This document shows, one piece after another, positions 1 to 8,507 of a DNA stretch of 64,000 bases (position 1 is the stretch's first letter; each line of letters opens with the position of its first letter). The DNA lies in the NCBI RefSeq assembly GCF_021049245.1, contig NZ_CP088020.1, positions 3,230,001-3,294,000 on the forward strand. The letters run 5' to 3'. Under the pieces are notes generated by a model. The model had not been told where the DNA came from. It made no database searches and was given only the letters and a program-made list of their open reading frames with translations. A program made the position numbers and the translations under genes. The DNA is from Radiobacillus kanasensis. GTDB taxonomy: Bacteria; Bacillota; Bacilli; Bacillales; Amphibacillaceae.

Positions 1-1348
1 TTTGTTTTGGTCCATTTGTCTCGAAAGCTTCATAAACGAGATCCATTGCCTTGTCTCGATCTGTTAACTCCCGATTTCCTCTAGGATTTGGCAGGTTTAT
101 GAGATTGTTCACATAATTATTAAGTTCATCTATCGAATCGAAATCCTGTCCTTGGATCGCTTCTGTAGCCTCACGCATGGTCTTTTCCAGCACCATCCGA
201 TTGAAGGGACCTTCCTCAAACTCATCATCTTCATCCATATCTTCTAAAAACATTTCATCGAGAAAGTCTTCATCATCCATATCCAACATTTCGTCCAAGA
301 AGCCTTCCATCATCTCTAATTCTTCCTTTAAACCATCTTCCAATTGACGATATGCCCTTGAAACGGAGGTAACACTTACACCATACATTTCTGCTACATC
401 CTTTTGCGTGAAATAGGTGAACGAAGGCAGATTCACATCCATAAAATAATGTAACGCTGCTGCAAAGACTTCTGGTTTACGGATTGTCGGGTGAGCTTTA
501 TGACAATAAGCATTCCATAGAAGTTTAGCAGACTCAATGAGATCATCCGGATCATCTATAAGTTCCTCCACTTGTTCTTCGTAAAGGTCCGCTACCATTT
601 CATATATAGGATCGTCCCATTCTATTTCCATTTCTGTATATGGAAAAAAGTTTTCTCCTGTGATGAACGACTTCACGTAATCAGGATAATTTTTATCCAT
701 GAATTGCTTCTCATCGGTAATTTCACTGTTTTCAAGCTCACTCTTTATAATGGTTTGCAATTCTTTAGATTCTTTAGCCGGAAAATCTAGAGGAAATGCC
801 CAATAGGAATAGTAACTGCCATAAGGAAGCAGGTGGCCAAATAATAGCCCACCAACCTCTAACTGAAATTCTTTCCTTTTAATTTGCACCTTTATCTTTT
901 CTGCTGTAAAAAGGTCTTCTACCTCCAACCATTCATCATCTATAAAATTTGTAATAATGGAAAAACTGGAGCTAGTATCAAGCCATGTCTCTAGTTGTTT
1001 TAGGACAGAAGGGCGGACTGATTTTTCCTTCTGTTTCTCTTGAATGAATTCCTCCATAATAGTGTGACCAGATTTAAGCGGGACTTTAAAGGTTATCCAC
1101 ATAAGTATAAGTGTAGCAGTAAGACTTTCATCATCTTCACTCAAAGGAATGGAATCCAGATGCTTGTCTATTATTTTGGAAACTTCAAACTCATGATTTA
1201 TCTCACCATAGTTAACAAGCTCAAATTGCATTCTATCTAATTCGCTTCCAACAACTTGATCTAAAGAAACTACGTTGCTCATACAGCATTTTTTATATTT
1301 TTTCCCACTGCCACATGGGCATGGATCATTCCGTCCTACATTTCCCAT
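1..1348 (-). CDS. SEC-C metal-binding protein with a C-terminal helix-turn-helix-like region (3' end outside window)
   Basis: I translated this frame by hand from the ATG at 1348; it stays open for 449 codons to the window edge, so the C-terminus is missing. The protein opens with a SEC-C zinc motif ([16 protein letters not shown], about residues 7-22), a small zinc finger first seen at the SecA tail and common in stand-alone bacterial proteins. A region near residue 320 ([21 protein letters not shown]) resembles a helix-turn-helix, and a very acidic stretch rich in Asp, Glu and Met follows. An AAAAGAGGG ribosome site lies 8 bases before the ATG. Function is unknown: nucleic-acid or protein binding through the zinc finger is inference. 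It seems to be transcribed alone. Confidence 0.8.
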   Translation of the reverse strand, partial: MGNVGRNDPCPCGSGKKYKKCCMSNVVSLDQVVGSELDRMQFELVNYGEINHEFEVSKIIDKHLDSIPLSEDDESLTATLILMWITFKVPLKSGHTIMEEFIQEKQKEKSVRPSVLKQLETWLDTSSSFSIITNFIDDEWLEVEDLFTAEKIKVQIKRKEFQLEVGGLLFGHLLPYGSYYSYWAFPLDFPAKESKELQTIIKSELENSEITDEKQFMDKNYPDYVKSFITGENFFPYTEMEIEWDDPIYEMVADLYEEQVEELIDDPDDLIESAKLLWNAYCHKAHPTIRKPEVFAAALHYFMDVNLPSFTYFTQKDVAEMYGVSVTSVSRAYRQLEDGLKEELEMMEGFLDEMLDMDDEDFLDEMFLEDMDEDDEFEEGPFNRMVLEKTMREATEAIQGQDFDSIDELNNYVNNLINLPNPRGNRELTDRDKAMDLVYEAFETNGPKQ

Positions 1349-1462
1349 ATCGAAATCCCTCTTTTACTGAGTATTATTACCGTTATTGTCGCATATAGAG
1401 GGATAGTGTCAAGTGATTATAGTTTCCTTACTGAACAATCCAGTAAACCATCTCATAGACAT

Positions 1463-1490
1463 TAAAAAACAGATGGCTTTACCCATCTGT
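1463..1490 (-). terminator. Rho-independent terminator after the GAF / 55-residue gene pair
   Basis: Read on the minus strand, an 8-bp perfect stem (ACAGATGG / CCATCTGT) with a 6-base loop is followed by six T residues. It lies 29 bp past the stop codon of the 55-residue ORF and before the SEC-C gene, so it separates the two transcripts. Confidence 0.8.
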
Positions 1491-1518
1491 CGTTACTTTC
1501 AAACTATCTACACTTGTC

Positions 1519-1686
1519 TCAATTTTTATCTTTTTTTGTTTTCATGTTTCCTTTAAAATCTGTGTACACTTCTAGTAGGCCAAGCTTTTCAGCTTGCTTA
1601 TAGAGTTTTCTTGTACGTTCATGCGATTCACGAAGGGATAATTCTCTTTTTTCTAAAAGACTCATACCATTATTAGAATTTTTCAT
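1519..1686 (-). CDS. Small charged protein of 55 residues, translationally coupled to the GAF gene
   Basis: A short reading frame whose ATG lies inside the last codons of the upstream GAF gene, overlapping it by 14 bp. A strong ribosome site (GGAAGGGG) precedes it by about 7 bases, and a terminator follows its stop directly. The product is highly charged and mostly Lys, Glu and Arg, with predicted helical segments (for example LLEKRELSLRESHERTRKLY) and no membrane segment. I do not recognise a family. The overlap, ribosome site and terminator placement support a real gene co-expressed with the GAF protein. It could be an adaptor or regulator, but nothing in the sequence shows which. Confidence 0.65.
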   Translation of the reverse strand: MKNSNNGMSLLEKRELSLRESHERTRKLYKQAEKLGLLEVYTDFKGNMKTKKDKN

Positions 1687-2653
1687 GATTTATTCCCCTT
1701 CCTTCACTATCTAACTTAATTTTATCATAATAATATGCTAGTGCGCACATATCTGCATAAAATTTCACAGAACGCTCATCCTCGTGATTAAATCCATCTT
1801 TATTTTCACTTTGAATATTTAGAACACCAACTATTTCCTCACCTATCTTTATAGGTACCCCCAATATGGATTCATATCCGTGCTTAGGAGCAAACCCTTC
1901 AGTGAAAAATTCACTTTCTGTAATGTCGTTTATTAATAAGGTTTTGCCATATGACCAAACATGGCCCGCGAAACCCTCATTTTTCTTGAATCGGCGCTTT
2001 CTCGATGATGAAAACTCAATCCTATTGTACACATACATTTCTAATTCGTTATCTTGATTAATAAAGTATATGGATGAAGACTTATCTGCATGATCTTTTA
2101 ATAGAACAGTGTTACACTCATCCAGCACGTTATTATAAAACTCCCATTTCCAGTTAGACTTTCCTTCATTAATTAATTGTAGAAGTGATCTTACAAGCCT
2201 GCTTGAATTCTTATGATGCCGTATATAAATATCCGAAATATAAGACTCAAAATTTAGGTCTTCCGTTTTTCTATCTAACTCCTCCATTATCCCTTCTATC
2301 AAAAGTTCTAATTCTTCATTACGTTCTTTCAATTCTTTATAATCTTTTATAAGCTTTTTGTTGGTTACTATTCCCCCATCCCTAAAGTCCTCATCATAGA
2401 ACCAGTTAGGTAGGTTAATGCCAGCAAAAGGAATTTGATATGAGTTAGATCTTAGGTACCTCGCATACACTACAGTAGACGCAGCTACACCATAACATGC
2501 TCCTAAATATAAAACTGCCTCAAGCAAGGATATATCCCAGCTAATAACACTCTTTATGATCGTTTTAAAGATAGATCCTAATGAAAAAAGTAATATAACG
2601 GTGACAAGGAAAGAAAAAAAGTAAGACAAATATTTTTTCAAATTATTTGACAT
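1673..2653 (-). CDS. Membrane-anchored GAF-domain protein
   Basis: The product is 326 residues. Two hydrophobic segments near residues 6-28 and 40-63 anchor it in the membrane. A Glu/Lys-rich coiled-coil-like stretch follows (about 95-135), then a C-terminal GAF domain (about 195-315) with a typical core (GFAGHVW, LLINDI, ILGVPI, VGVLNIQS). GAF domains bind small ligands or partner proteins; no kinase, cyclase or phosphodiesterase output domain is present, so this is a sensor or scaffold without visible catalysis. I chose the ATG at 2653 because AAGGGGGATAAT precedes it; an in-frame ATG 18 codons upstream has no comparable site. The downstream 55-residue ORF overlaps its end and may be its partner. 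Confidence 0.8.
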   Translation of the reverse strand: MSNNLKKYLSYFFSFLVTVILLFSLGSIFKTIIKSVISWDISLLEAVLYLGACYGVAASTVVYARYLRSNSYQIPFAGINLPNWFYDEDFRDGGIVTNKKLIKDYKELKERNEELELLIEGIMEELDRKTEDLNFESYISDIYIRHHKNSSRLVRSLLQLINEGKSNWKWEFYNNVLDECNTVLLKDHADKSSSIYFINQDNELEMYVYNRIEFSSSRKRRFKKNEGFAGHVWSYGKTLLINDITESEFFTEGFAPKHGYESILGVPIKIGEEIVGVLNIQSENKDGFNHEDERSVKFYADMCALAYYYDKIKLDSEGRGINHEKF

Positions 2654-3172
2654 ATTATCCCCCTTCACAAAGATAATTCGGCAACTAATTACAAATTCCT
2701 TCTTCATAATAATAAATCCCTTTTGATAATATAAGTACTACAAAAAGGGGAATTTATAGCGGGAAATAATGAGTTTCAAACTCGTTTATCCCTATATTTC
2801 ACTTTCTAATATTACTGATTCAGCACACTCAATTCACTCTAGCATGCTCCTTCAAATTATAGATTTCCATTTAAGTTCACAAATCATATTTAGTATTGCA
2901 ACATAAGCAATTCGACTTTCCTTCCGTTTACCTTGGTCAGTGGAGACTGTTTTTACTAAAGCGTCATTCTGTTATCTCTTTTGCTTTACCACTTGAATCA
3001 ACTGTTTCCTGTAAATCTAGATCTTTTCACATATAACTAAGGTAGCTTTTAACAATCCAACAAGTTTCTATGGTTAAAATTTTCTACATTTAAAAGTTGC
3101 ACAAATTGCAATTCCCTCTTTCAAATGTCAAACTTGAATTATTCAAATTGAAAGGATATACGGTGAACCATT
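2654..3172. other. Gene-free stretch between the GAF gene and the SET-domain gene
   Basis: About 520 AT-rich bases between divergently transcribed genes. I found no convincing reading frame with a ribosome site. A short inverted repeat (CCCTTTT near 2718 and AAAAGGG near 2745) sits just upstream of the GAF gene. Promoters for both genes must lie here but I cannot place them reliably. Confidence 0.5.
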
Positions 3173-3550
3173 ATGATCGAAATAAAAACTTCCACACTAA
3201 GTGATGGGGAATTTAATAGAGGGGTTTTCGCTAAAAGTGATATAAAAAAAGGAGTAAGCTTCCATATAGCCCCTGTCATTCCTTACCCTAATAAACAGCA
3301 CGAATTAATAGAACACACCGTTCTCGAAGATTACGTATTTGAATATGGAATAAATCATACCGCCGTTGTTTTAGGATATGGCATGCTTTTTAACCACTCT
3401 TATACGCCAAACGCGGACTATAAAATCAACTTTCATGACCATACTTTTGAATTTTTTGCCCACAAAGATATTAAAGCTGGTGAAGAAATATTGATTAATT
3501 ACAATGGTGATGTTGATAATGAGGACCCGCTTTGGTTTAATGAGGAATAA
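3173..3550 (+). CDS. Small SET-domain protein
   Basis: The 125-residue product is essentially a bare SET domain, the fold of protein-lysine methyltransferases. It shows the N-terminal GVFAKSDIKKG turn, the conserved FNHSYTPNADY segment (the NHS motif that lines the S-adenosylmethionine site) and the C-terminal GEEILINYNGD motif with the conserved tyrosine. Stand-alone bacterial SET proteins of this size are common and mostly uncharacterised; methylation of a protein substrate is the family expectation, not something visible here. GGTGA lies about 8 bases before the ATG. It has its own terminator directly after the stop, so it is probably monocistronic. Confidence 0.8.
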   Translation: MIEIKTSTLSDGEFNRGVFAKSDIKKGVSFHIAPVIPYPNKQHELIEHTVLEDYVFEYGINHTAVVLGYGMLFNHSYTPNADYKINFHDHTFEFFAHKDIKAGEEILINYNGDVDNEDPLWFNEE

Positions 3551-3555
3551 CGTCT

Positions 3556-3590
3556 AAGATCTGCTCTTTGATAGGAAGCAGGTCTTTTTT
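3556..3590 (+). terminator. Terminator of the SET-domain gene
   Basis: A 9-bp stem (AGATCTGCT with AGCAGGTCT, one G-T pair) has an 11-base loop and is followed by a run of T. It begins a few bases after the SET gene stop codon. Confidence 0.75.
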
Positions 3591-3672
3591 CTAAGTATCA
3601 TAATAATAATTTAGCCATTCCAAGAATATTAGATGTTGCACATTTGTCATAAAAAGATATGACGTACAAATC

Positions 3673-3750
3673 ATGATTACAATAGGAATATTCATCGTAG
3701 CCTTAGTAAATCTAGTCGTCGTACTAATAGACAAGATGAACAAAAAATAA
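3673..3750 (+). CDS. Possible type I toxin-like membrane peptide (25 residues)
   Basis: A 25-codon frame encodes a peptide with one hydrophobic helix (ITIGIFIVALVNLVVVLI) and a charged tail (DKMNKK). This matches the general layout of the holin-like / Fst-Ldr type I toxin peptides of Firmicutes. A perfect 11-bp inverted repeat begins at its stop codon and could terminate both its mRNA and a convergent antisense RNA, as in those systems. Against it: the ribosome site is weak (AAAAAGATATG lies 12-22 bases upstream and includes an alternative out-of-frame ATG). No antitoxin promoter is certain. It may be a decayed copy. Confidence 0.4.
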   Translation: MITIGIFIVALVNLVVVLIDKMNKK

Positions 3751-3796
3751 TCCACCCGTTAACGTCTGTGCTGGACTGACAGGTGGATTATTTTCA
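3746..3796. terminator. Bidirectional hairpin at the end of the small membrane peptide
   Basis: A perfect 11-bp stem (AATAATCCACC / GGTGGATTATT) encloses a 25-base loop. The minus-strand reading ends in a T-rich tract (ATTATTTTTTG) and the plus-strand reading in ATTATTTTC, so it could end convergent transcripts. The 5' arm overlaps the peptide's stop codon. Confidence 0.65.
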
Positions 3797-3842
3797 CAAA
3801 GGTTCCACAGCGACCGTACTACTGCGGATATACTATCGATTT

Positions 3843-3870
3843 GCCGAAGCGTTGGAGCGCTTCGGCTTTT
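3843..3870 (+). terminator. Strong terminator with no annotated gene directly upstream
   Basis: A perfect 9-bp GC-rich stem (GCCGAAGCG / CGCTTCGGC) has a 6-base loop and four T residues on the plus strand. It lies 50 bases after the previous hairpin, with no gene between them, so it may end a read-through transcript or a short RNA. Confidence 0.75.
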
Positions 3871-3994
3871 ATTATGTGTGTATTATAACTGATAACATGA
3901 TTTTTGCAAATTCGCACTTACAGTTATCTTATCAAGCCAGAACTGTGTTAAAATTCATACAATCTAATGTCCTTATCAAATATAAACTACTCCT

Positions 3995-5020
3995 TTACAA
4001 ACTTCCATACTCTTCCACAATAGCCTTATTTGCACAAAACTCATAAAACTCTTTTATTAGTTGATCAACATCATGTTTTCTAACTATTTTTTCTAACCAC
4101 ACTTCTGGAATTCCATCCATTTTATAATACATCCCTGCCAATGATCCTGTTATGGAAGCTACCGTGTCCGTATCTTCACCTAGATTCACCGCTTTCAGAA
4201 TAGCATCTTTAAATGAGGTTGTGTTTCCTAAACACCATATCGCAGCTTCAAGCGTATGAACTACATAGCCGTCTGATATAATTTTTTCTTGTGGTGTTCC
4301 AAAAAAGTCTTCATCTAAGATACGGTTATAGTGTTTCAACTCTTTTGAGTATTCATGATCTTCTTTGAAATTCTCTGTAAAAAGCTTATGTACATCTTGT
4401 AGTGAATTCTCAAGAGATCTATTATGATAAATTCTCAGTAATAGCTCCACATATATAATGGAACCTACTATTGCCCGAGGATGTGCATGAGTAATTTCAG
4501 TATATTTCTTTATAATCTCAGATTTTTTTACAAAGTCAAATTCATTATAAAGTCTGAAAACTAGCGGTGAGATTCTCATAATGGCGCCATTTCCATTATC
4601 ATACTCAGATTGGCCACCGCATTTTTCAGGTGAAGTCCCATTTTTATAGTTAGTGATAGCATCAGCTGTAGTTCTTCCAATATCAAACATCTTTCCAAAA
4701 GGGGTTAAATACCCCTTATCTTGATATTGAACGAATTTTTTCATTAAATCATCTATAGTACCTTGCTCTTTTATATTCTCAGCCAAGCACAAAGTTAAAG
4801 AAGTATCATCAGACCATGTTCCTGGGGGTTGATTATATGTGCCATAACCTGTTACATCTTGAACATTAAACGTGCCTCTTTTCTTGAATTCAACAGGAAC
4901 TCCCAGTAAATCCCCGATGATTCCACCATATAGAGTGGGTTTGACTTTTTCCTTAAAATTTAGAAAAAGAAAACTTTTACTGTCATCTTCCCATCTATCT
5001 ATCATTCTTCTACCGGTCAT
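3995..5020 (-). CDS. ADP-ribosylglycohydrolase (DraG family)
   Basis: The 341-residue product belongs to the DraG/ADP-ribosyl-glycohydrolase family, which removes ADP-ribose from proteins or hydrolyses related ADP-ribosyl bonds using a di-metal site. Visible motifs in order: GGIIGDLLGVPVEF near the N-terminus, PPGTWSDDTSLTLCLAE (metal-binding SDDT), GNGAIMRISPL, AHPRAIVGS, and the C-terminal GEDTDTVASITGSLAG (second metal motif). A GGAGAGGTG ribosome site precedes the ATG. It is the last gene of a minus-strand run that begins with a TNT-like toxin whose family cleaves NAD+. A role in reversing or processing ADP-ribose chemistry tied to that toxin is possible, but it could be unrelated housekeeping. 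Confidence 0.85.
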   Translation of the reverse strand: MTGRRMIDRWEDDSKSFLFLNFKEKVKPTLYGGIIGDLLGVPVEFKKRGTFNVQDVTGYGTYNQPPGTWSDDTSLTLCLAENIKEQGTIDDLMKKFVQYQDKGYLTPFGKMFDIGRTTADAITNYKNGTSPEKCGGQSEYDNGNGAIMRISPLVFRLYNEFDFVKKSEIIKKYTEITHAHPRAIVGSIIYVELLLRIYHNRSLENSLQDVHKLFTENFKEDHEYSKELKHYNRILDEDFFGTPQEKIISDGYVVHTLEAAIWCLGNTTSFKDAILKAVNLGEDTDTVASITGSLAGMYYKMDGIPEVWLEKIVRKHDVDQLIKEFYEFCANKAIVEEYGSL

Positions 5021-5045
5021 ATTTTCACCTCTCCTAGTCTATTTG

Positions 5046-5588
5046 TTAGTATGCTATCCCACCTTTACTTAATTTTCCTGTTGAAATATCTAGTTTAAAA
5101 TTCACTCTATTTCTTCCAAATTTATCAATATGGTTGGTATCTCCATCGCAAACAATAGAAACATGTTCTGGTAGTTCCTGAAAAAACTTCATTTCGTACC
5201 CTTCTAGACTACTAATCTCATAAAGGTAATCTCCATTTAAATTTAAAGCAGTTATATTGGTTTTTTCCAATTGACTCATGATCAGAATGGTTTTATTGCT
5301 AATAAAATAACCAACATCTCTTAGCTCTTCTGTAGTAATTTTATTTATATGCCCATTGAAACTCCATTCTAGTAATCCTTTTGGTAAGTCATACATCATT
5401 AGCAAATTCCCATCAAAACTATAATAGTAAACCCTAGTTGAAATAAATTTTTCTCCTGTATCAATGATAATATATCTGTTAGTAGTATTCTCAGAAGCAG
5501 TAATTATATGGTCCAATTCAACACTCACTTTTTTATCAAGAAAAGACCAACTAACTTGGTTACTCTGATAAAACAACTTATCTATCAT
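5046..5588 (-). CDS. Hypothetical protein of 180 residues in the toxin island
   Basis: I do not recognise a family. The protein is soluble, rich in aromatic and beta-prone residues, with repeated short segments such as YYYSFDGNLLMMYDLP and LNLNGDYLYEIS that suggest repeated beta-hairpins, as in beta-propeller-like immunity or receptor proteins. There is no signal peptide or membrane segment. A GAAAAGAGGT ribosome site lies 5 bases before the ATG. It ends 25 bp before the ADP-ribosylglycohydrolase start, so the two are probably co-transcribed. An immunity-type role is suggested only by location downstream of a polymorphic toxin. Confidence 0.55.
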   Translation of the reverse strand: MIDKLFYQSNQVSWSFLDKKVSVELDHIITASENTTNRYIIIDTGEKFISTRVYYYSFDGNLLMMYDLPKGLLEWSFNGHINKITTEELRDVGYFISNKTILIMSQLEKTNITALNLNGDYLYEISSLEGYEMKFFQELPEHVSIVCDGDTNHIDKFGRNRVNFKLDISTGKLSKGGIAY

Positions 5589-5793
5589 TGCTTACCTCTT
5601 TTCTATTTAAATAATGGTGTAAATAATCATTCCATCTATTGAGGGATTAGTAGTTATTAACAACATATGTAGAACTATAATTAATATCCTTTAAAAGAAG
5701 TAGCATTTTAAGGTTTATTCAATCTGGTAATCGATTGACGGGAGTAGGTTTTTGAGTAAACTATAAACCAAATGTTTAACCCATAAGGTGAAA

Positions 5794-6063
5794 CTATATC
5801 AATTTCCCATACAATTTTTCTGCTTTGTGCATCTCTTCTAATAGTGGATTGTTATAATCGCTGTAACTGTCCATATAAGCTCTTACACCGCCAGCAATAT
5901 TTAAATTATTAATACTATTTTCTTTTTCTAAAGCGATTAATGCCTTCTTATACCTCTCATAGATTAACTGAAGAACTCCACTTTTTATTTCAATAAAACA
6001 CTGCTTTTCAAGTAATGCTATAACTATTTCTATTTGGGTTAATAATCCAGCTTTCTTATCCAT
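5794..6063 (-). CDS. Small hypothetical protein (89 residues), candidate orphan immunity gene
   Basis: A mostly helical soluble protein opening with MDKKAGLLTQIEIVIALL, preceded by a very strong TAGGAGGAC ribosome site. I do not recognise the family with confidence. Downstream arrays of small, strongly translated, unrelated genes are typical of polymorphic-toxin loci, where they are immunity genes retained after toxin-tip replacement. That is the best contextual guess. No terminator is evident before the next gene 205 bp on. Confidence 0.55.
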   Translation of the reverse strand: MDKKAGLLTQIEIVIALLEKQCFIEIKSGVLQLIYERYKKALIALEKENSINNLNIAGGVRAYMDSYSDYNNPLLEEMHKAEKLYGKLI

Positions 6064-6159
6064 AATGTCCTCCTACCTACCATGACCAATTCTTATTTCA
6101 TTTAGCTATACTCAAAGTCTAGTATCAACTTCATAATTCTTAAGTTTAAAAGGGGAGGT

Positions 6160-6480
6160 TTAATATAACCTGAAGTGCCTATCAAGCTTTCCACTGATTG
6201 GATTTAATGAAAAATAGAAATCTGGATATAAGTTATTTTCTTTTACCCATTCAACAACGAAATATCTATATTAAGATGACCCTCAAATCTTGATATTCCT
6301 AGTTCATCAGATGAATGCAAACAAAACCGAATTGTTCCATCCTCGTTAAAACCGTCTAATTAATAAAATTAGTTTTTCATTTTCTATATATAGGTAATCT
6401 GTAATGTGTTTCTTAGTTTTTTCTACATCTTGTTGGTTAAATATCCAATTTATTGATTTTCGGAGTTTTTCTAATATCCT
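6160..6480 (-). pseudogene. Decayed small gene with two frameshifts in the toxin island
   Basis: Minus-strand translation shows coding-like text broken over frames. One frame gives SINWIFNQQDVEKTKKHITD and ends near IRRF; another continues LDGFNEDGTIRFCLHSSDEL; the first resumes as VEWVKENNLYPDFYFSLNPI and ends ISGKLDRHFRLY before a stop at 6160. The pieces join in order with two frame changes, which is the pattern of a pseudogene rather than chance. It lies between two small intact genes of the toxin locus and was probably another immunity gene. Confidence 0.6.
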
Positions 6481-6561
6481 CAACCAAGTCAAAATTAATC
6501 TCTTAAAAAGAGAATGAAGCAACTTTTTATCAGTTGCTCCATGACTGCAATTATAATAATT

Positions 6562-6813
6562 TTAATTGTTAACTCTGTTATGTTTGCTTAAAACTAATTC
6601 ATAAAAAAAATCAAATGCTTCATTTTCACTATTAGTTTCTTTAATTATATAGTGACCCCCCCGCTCTTTTGTTTTATAAACTTTCCACATACCCTTATCA
6701 AATGCACATCCCATTACAAGCGAAGCATCTGATATCTTGTCGAGCATCATAATATATTCACCTATGTTCAGTTTTTCAGATTCAAATCTTTTTAGAAACT
6801 CTTGCTTAGTCAT
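6562..6813 (-). CDS. Probable immunity protein of the TNT-like toxin (83 residues)
   Basis: A small acidic soluble protein that starts 14 bp after the toxin stop codon, with an AGGAGGTT ribosome site about 8 bases before its ATG. Position directly behind the toxin, small size and strong translation signal are the hallmarks of cognate immunity genes in LXG/WXG toxin loci. The segment GMWKVYKTKERGGHYIIKE looks like a beta-hairpin. I do not recognise a named Imm family. The call is from context. Confidence 0.65.
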   Translation of the reverse strand: MTKQEFLKRFESEKLNIGEYIMMLDKISDASLVMGCAFDKGMWKVYKTKERGGHYIIKETNSENEAFDFFYELVLSKHNRVNN

Positions 6814-6827
6814 GTTATTTTAACCTC

Positions 6828-8228
6828 CTAGTATTTCGGAATGATTCCAATCATTTCTAACATCTCAGCATTTAATGGTGTTACGATTTGTTCTGCTCCG
6901 CCATTCATTAGCTTCTCTCCCGTAGAACTATTTATCCACGGAGCAGCAGTACCTTTTACTCCATATGTTGCATCTGTATTTCCAATCACATTATTTATAT
7001 TGTTCTGAAAGTCGTCGTAATGCGCCCTAAAATCTATAAAGTCTACATTAGAAATTGGATTCTTTCCATTTGCCACAATAACTTTATTTAACTCTTCAAG
7101 ATTCCCATTTCTTATAGAATCAATAGCATCAAAATAAGATTCATTATCAAAAGTTCCAACGTGTCTTGCCGAAGGGTTTTCTAGATAAGGTATAGCACGT
7201 TGATCATAAGTGTATGGAATTCCATTATCAGGTAAAGTAGTGAAATTCTCTCCACCCTTTCCGCCAACTCTATCCCATTTTTCTGGTAATGGGTTACTTC
7301 TGTGAATTGTCTGGATTGAATCGTCAGCAAATCCCATCTTATCTGGCCAGTCTATATTCATTCTCCCATCAACAAATCCCTCTGGCTTCAAAAACTTCAT
7401 GTCGGAGACAACAGTAACATCACCTTTTACATCAAATGCTGCATATGCTTCTTGAATCTTTGCGAATTTTTGTTCACTTGTTAAATCTGTTCGTTTGCCT
7501 ATGTCATTGATATGGTTAAAGTATTCTCCTGGATTATTAAATGTAAGGCCCTTAGTAACCCTAACCCCACCAGCTTCCTCAACAAACTTCGCACCTTTCG
7601 TTAATTTTACCGCTTTATCGATACCTTTGGTACCCACTACGGCAAGCGCAACTTCTCCGAATGCACGTCCAAACCAATTGCCGCGGCTTTCGGCGTCGCC
7701 GTTGATGACGTCGTTTTCCCACGACTCAGCGATAGCATTCCAGATGTTTTTACTAGTTTCTACAGGATGTTGGACGAAATAGACGATTCCATTAATTGTT
7801 TCAACGGGATGGGTAACGATATTCCATAGACCCTCTACAGTAGAAACTACTGCGTCTACTATCCCATCAATAAATCCTGTTACGGAATCGGAAACCACGT
7901 CAAACCCTTCTTTAATTCGATCCCATATGGATTTCTTTTCGGGTTCTTTGAGTTCTAAGGAATTCACTTTTCGGTCAGCTTTTATGTAGAGTTCCATGGA
8001 GTGATCTAGGAAGCGATGCAATTCGTTTACATGTTCTTCTAACTCGCGGATTTGCTTAAGCGCTTCATCTAGACGTGGACTAATATTTCGTCTATGTAGG
8101 ATATTTGGATCAATATGATATCGGATGGACGACAAGGAATTCTCTGCATGTCTCAATCGAGAGGCAATATCCCTTAAATCATGATCCACATATCTGACCC
8201 TATTTACTTTTATATCAATCTGCGACAA
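6828..8228 (-). CDS. Polymorphic toxin: WXG/LXG-like N-terminus with TNT-like (NAD glycohydrolase) C-terminus
   Basis: Product of 466 residues. The start is the TTG at 8228, preceded by AAAGGGGG at 7 bases; a longer frame from 8276 has no ribosome site. Residues 1-105 (SQIDIKVNRVRYVD onward) are helical and resemble the WXG100/LXG delivery domains exported by type VII secretion. A linker with repeated amphipathic segments (IKEGFDVVSDSVTGFIDGI) follows. The C-terminal ~150 residues fit the TNT (tuberculosis necrotizing toxin) fold family: GENFTTLPDNGIPYTYDQRA, IPYLENPSARHV, a late AAPWINSS and a GGAEQIVTPL end. TNT proteins hydrolyse NAD+. The catalytic residues cannot be confirmed by eye. A likely immunity gene follows. 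Confidence 0.75.
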   Translation of the reverse strand: MSQIDIKVNRVRYVDHDLRDIASRLRHAENSLSSIRYHIDPNILHRRNISPRLDEALKQIRELEEHVNELHRFLDHSMELYIKADRKVNSLELKEPEKKSIWDRIKEGFDVVSDSVTGFIDGIVDAVVSTVEGLWNIVTHPVETINGIVYFVQHPVETSKNIWNAIAESWENDVINGDAESRGNWFGRAFGEVALAVVGTKGIDKAVKLTKGAKFVEEAGGVRVTKGLTFNNPGEYFNHINDIGKRTDLTSEQKFAKIQEAYAAFDVKGDVTVVSDMKFLKPEGFVDGRMNIDWPDKMGFADDSIQTIHRSNPLPEKWDRVGGKGGENFTTLPDNGIPYTYDQRAIPYLENPSARHVGTFDNESYFDAIDSIRNGNLEELNKVIVANGKNPISNVDFIDFRAHYDDFQNNINNVIGNTDATYGVKGTAAPWINSSTGEKLMNGGAEQIVTPLNAEMLEMIGIIPKY

Positions 8229-8470
8229 ATCTTTTCCCCCTTTCTCATGACTATCATGACTACCCACAAACTGCATAAAGTTTTATAGATAATTCAAAAT
8301 AAAAATCCGTCTAATATATATGAAAATTTTACCAAATAAGTAGCAAATAGATAATCATACGATAGTCACAAGATTGCGAGATGTTTTATAGGTATAAGTT
8401 CCTGCAATTCTTCTTTCATGGCACTTTATCACTAAAGTCTGACGGGTTACCGTGGAATTCTCAATAGATC

Positions 8471-8507
8471 AAAAAAAGACCTGCCCTTCAACTAGAGCAA
8501 GTCTTTT
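8471..8507 (-). terminator. Terminator of the lyase/ABC-transporter operon
   Basis: Read on the minus strand, an 11-bp stem (AAAAGACTTGC with GCAGGTCTTTT, one mismatch or wobble) is followed by further T residues. The 5' arm covers the last codons of the ArgH-family gene, whose stop is at 8492. Confidence 0.75.

Noticed and set aside
3783-4046. 87-codon plus-strand frame over the orphan terminator
   Set aside because: It runs through a strong hairpin and into the antisense of the DraG gene, with no ribosome site.
7495-7782. 95-codon plus-strand frame antisense to the toxin gene
   Set aside because: It is a shadow of the toxin coding region with no ribosome site.
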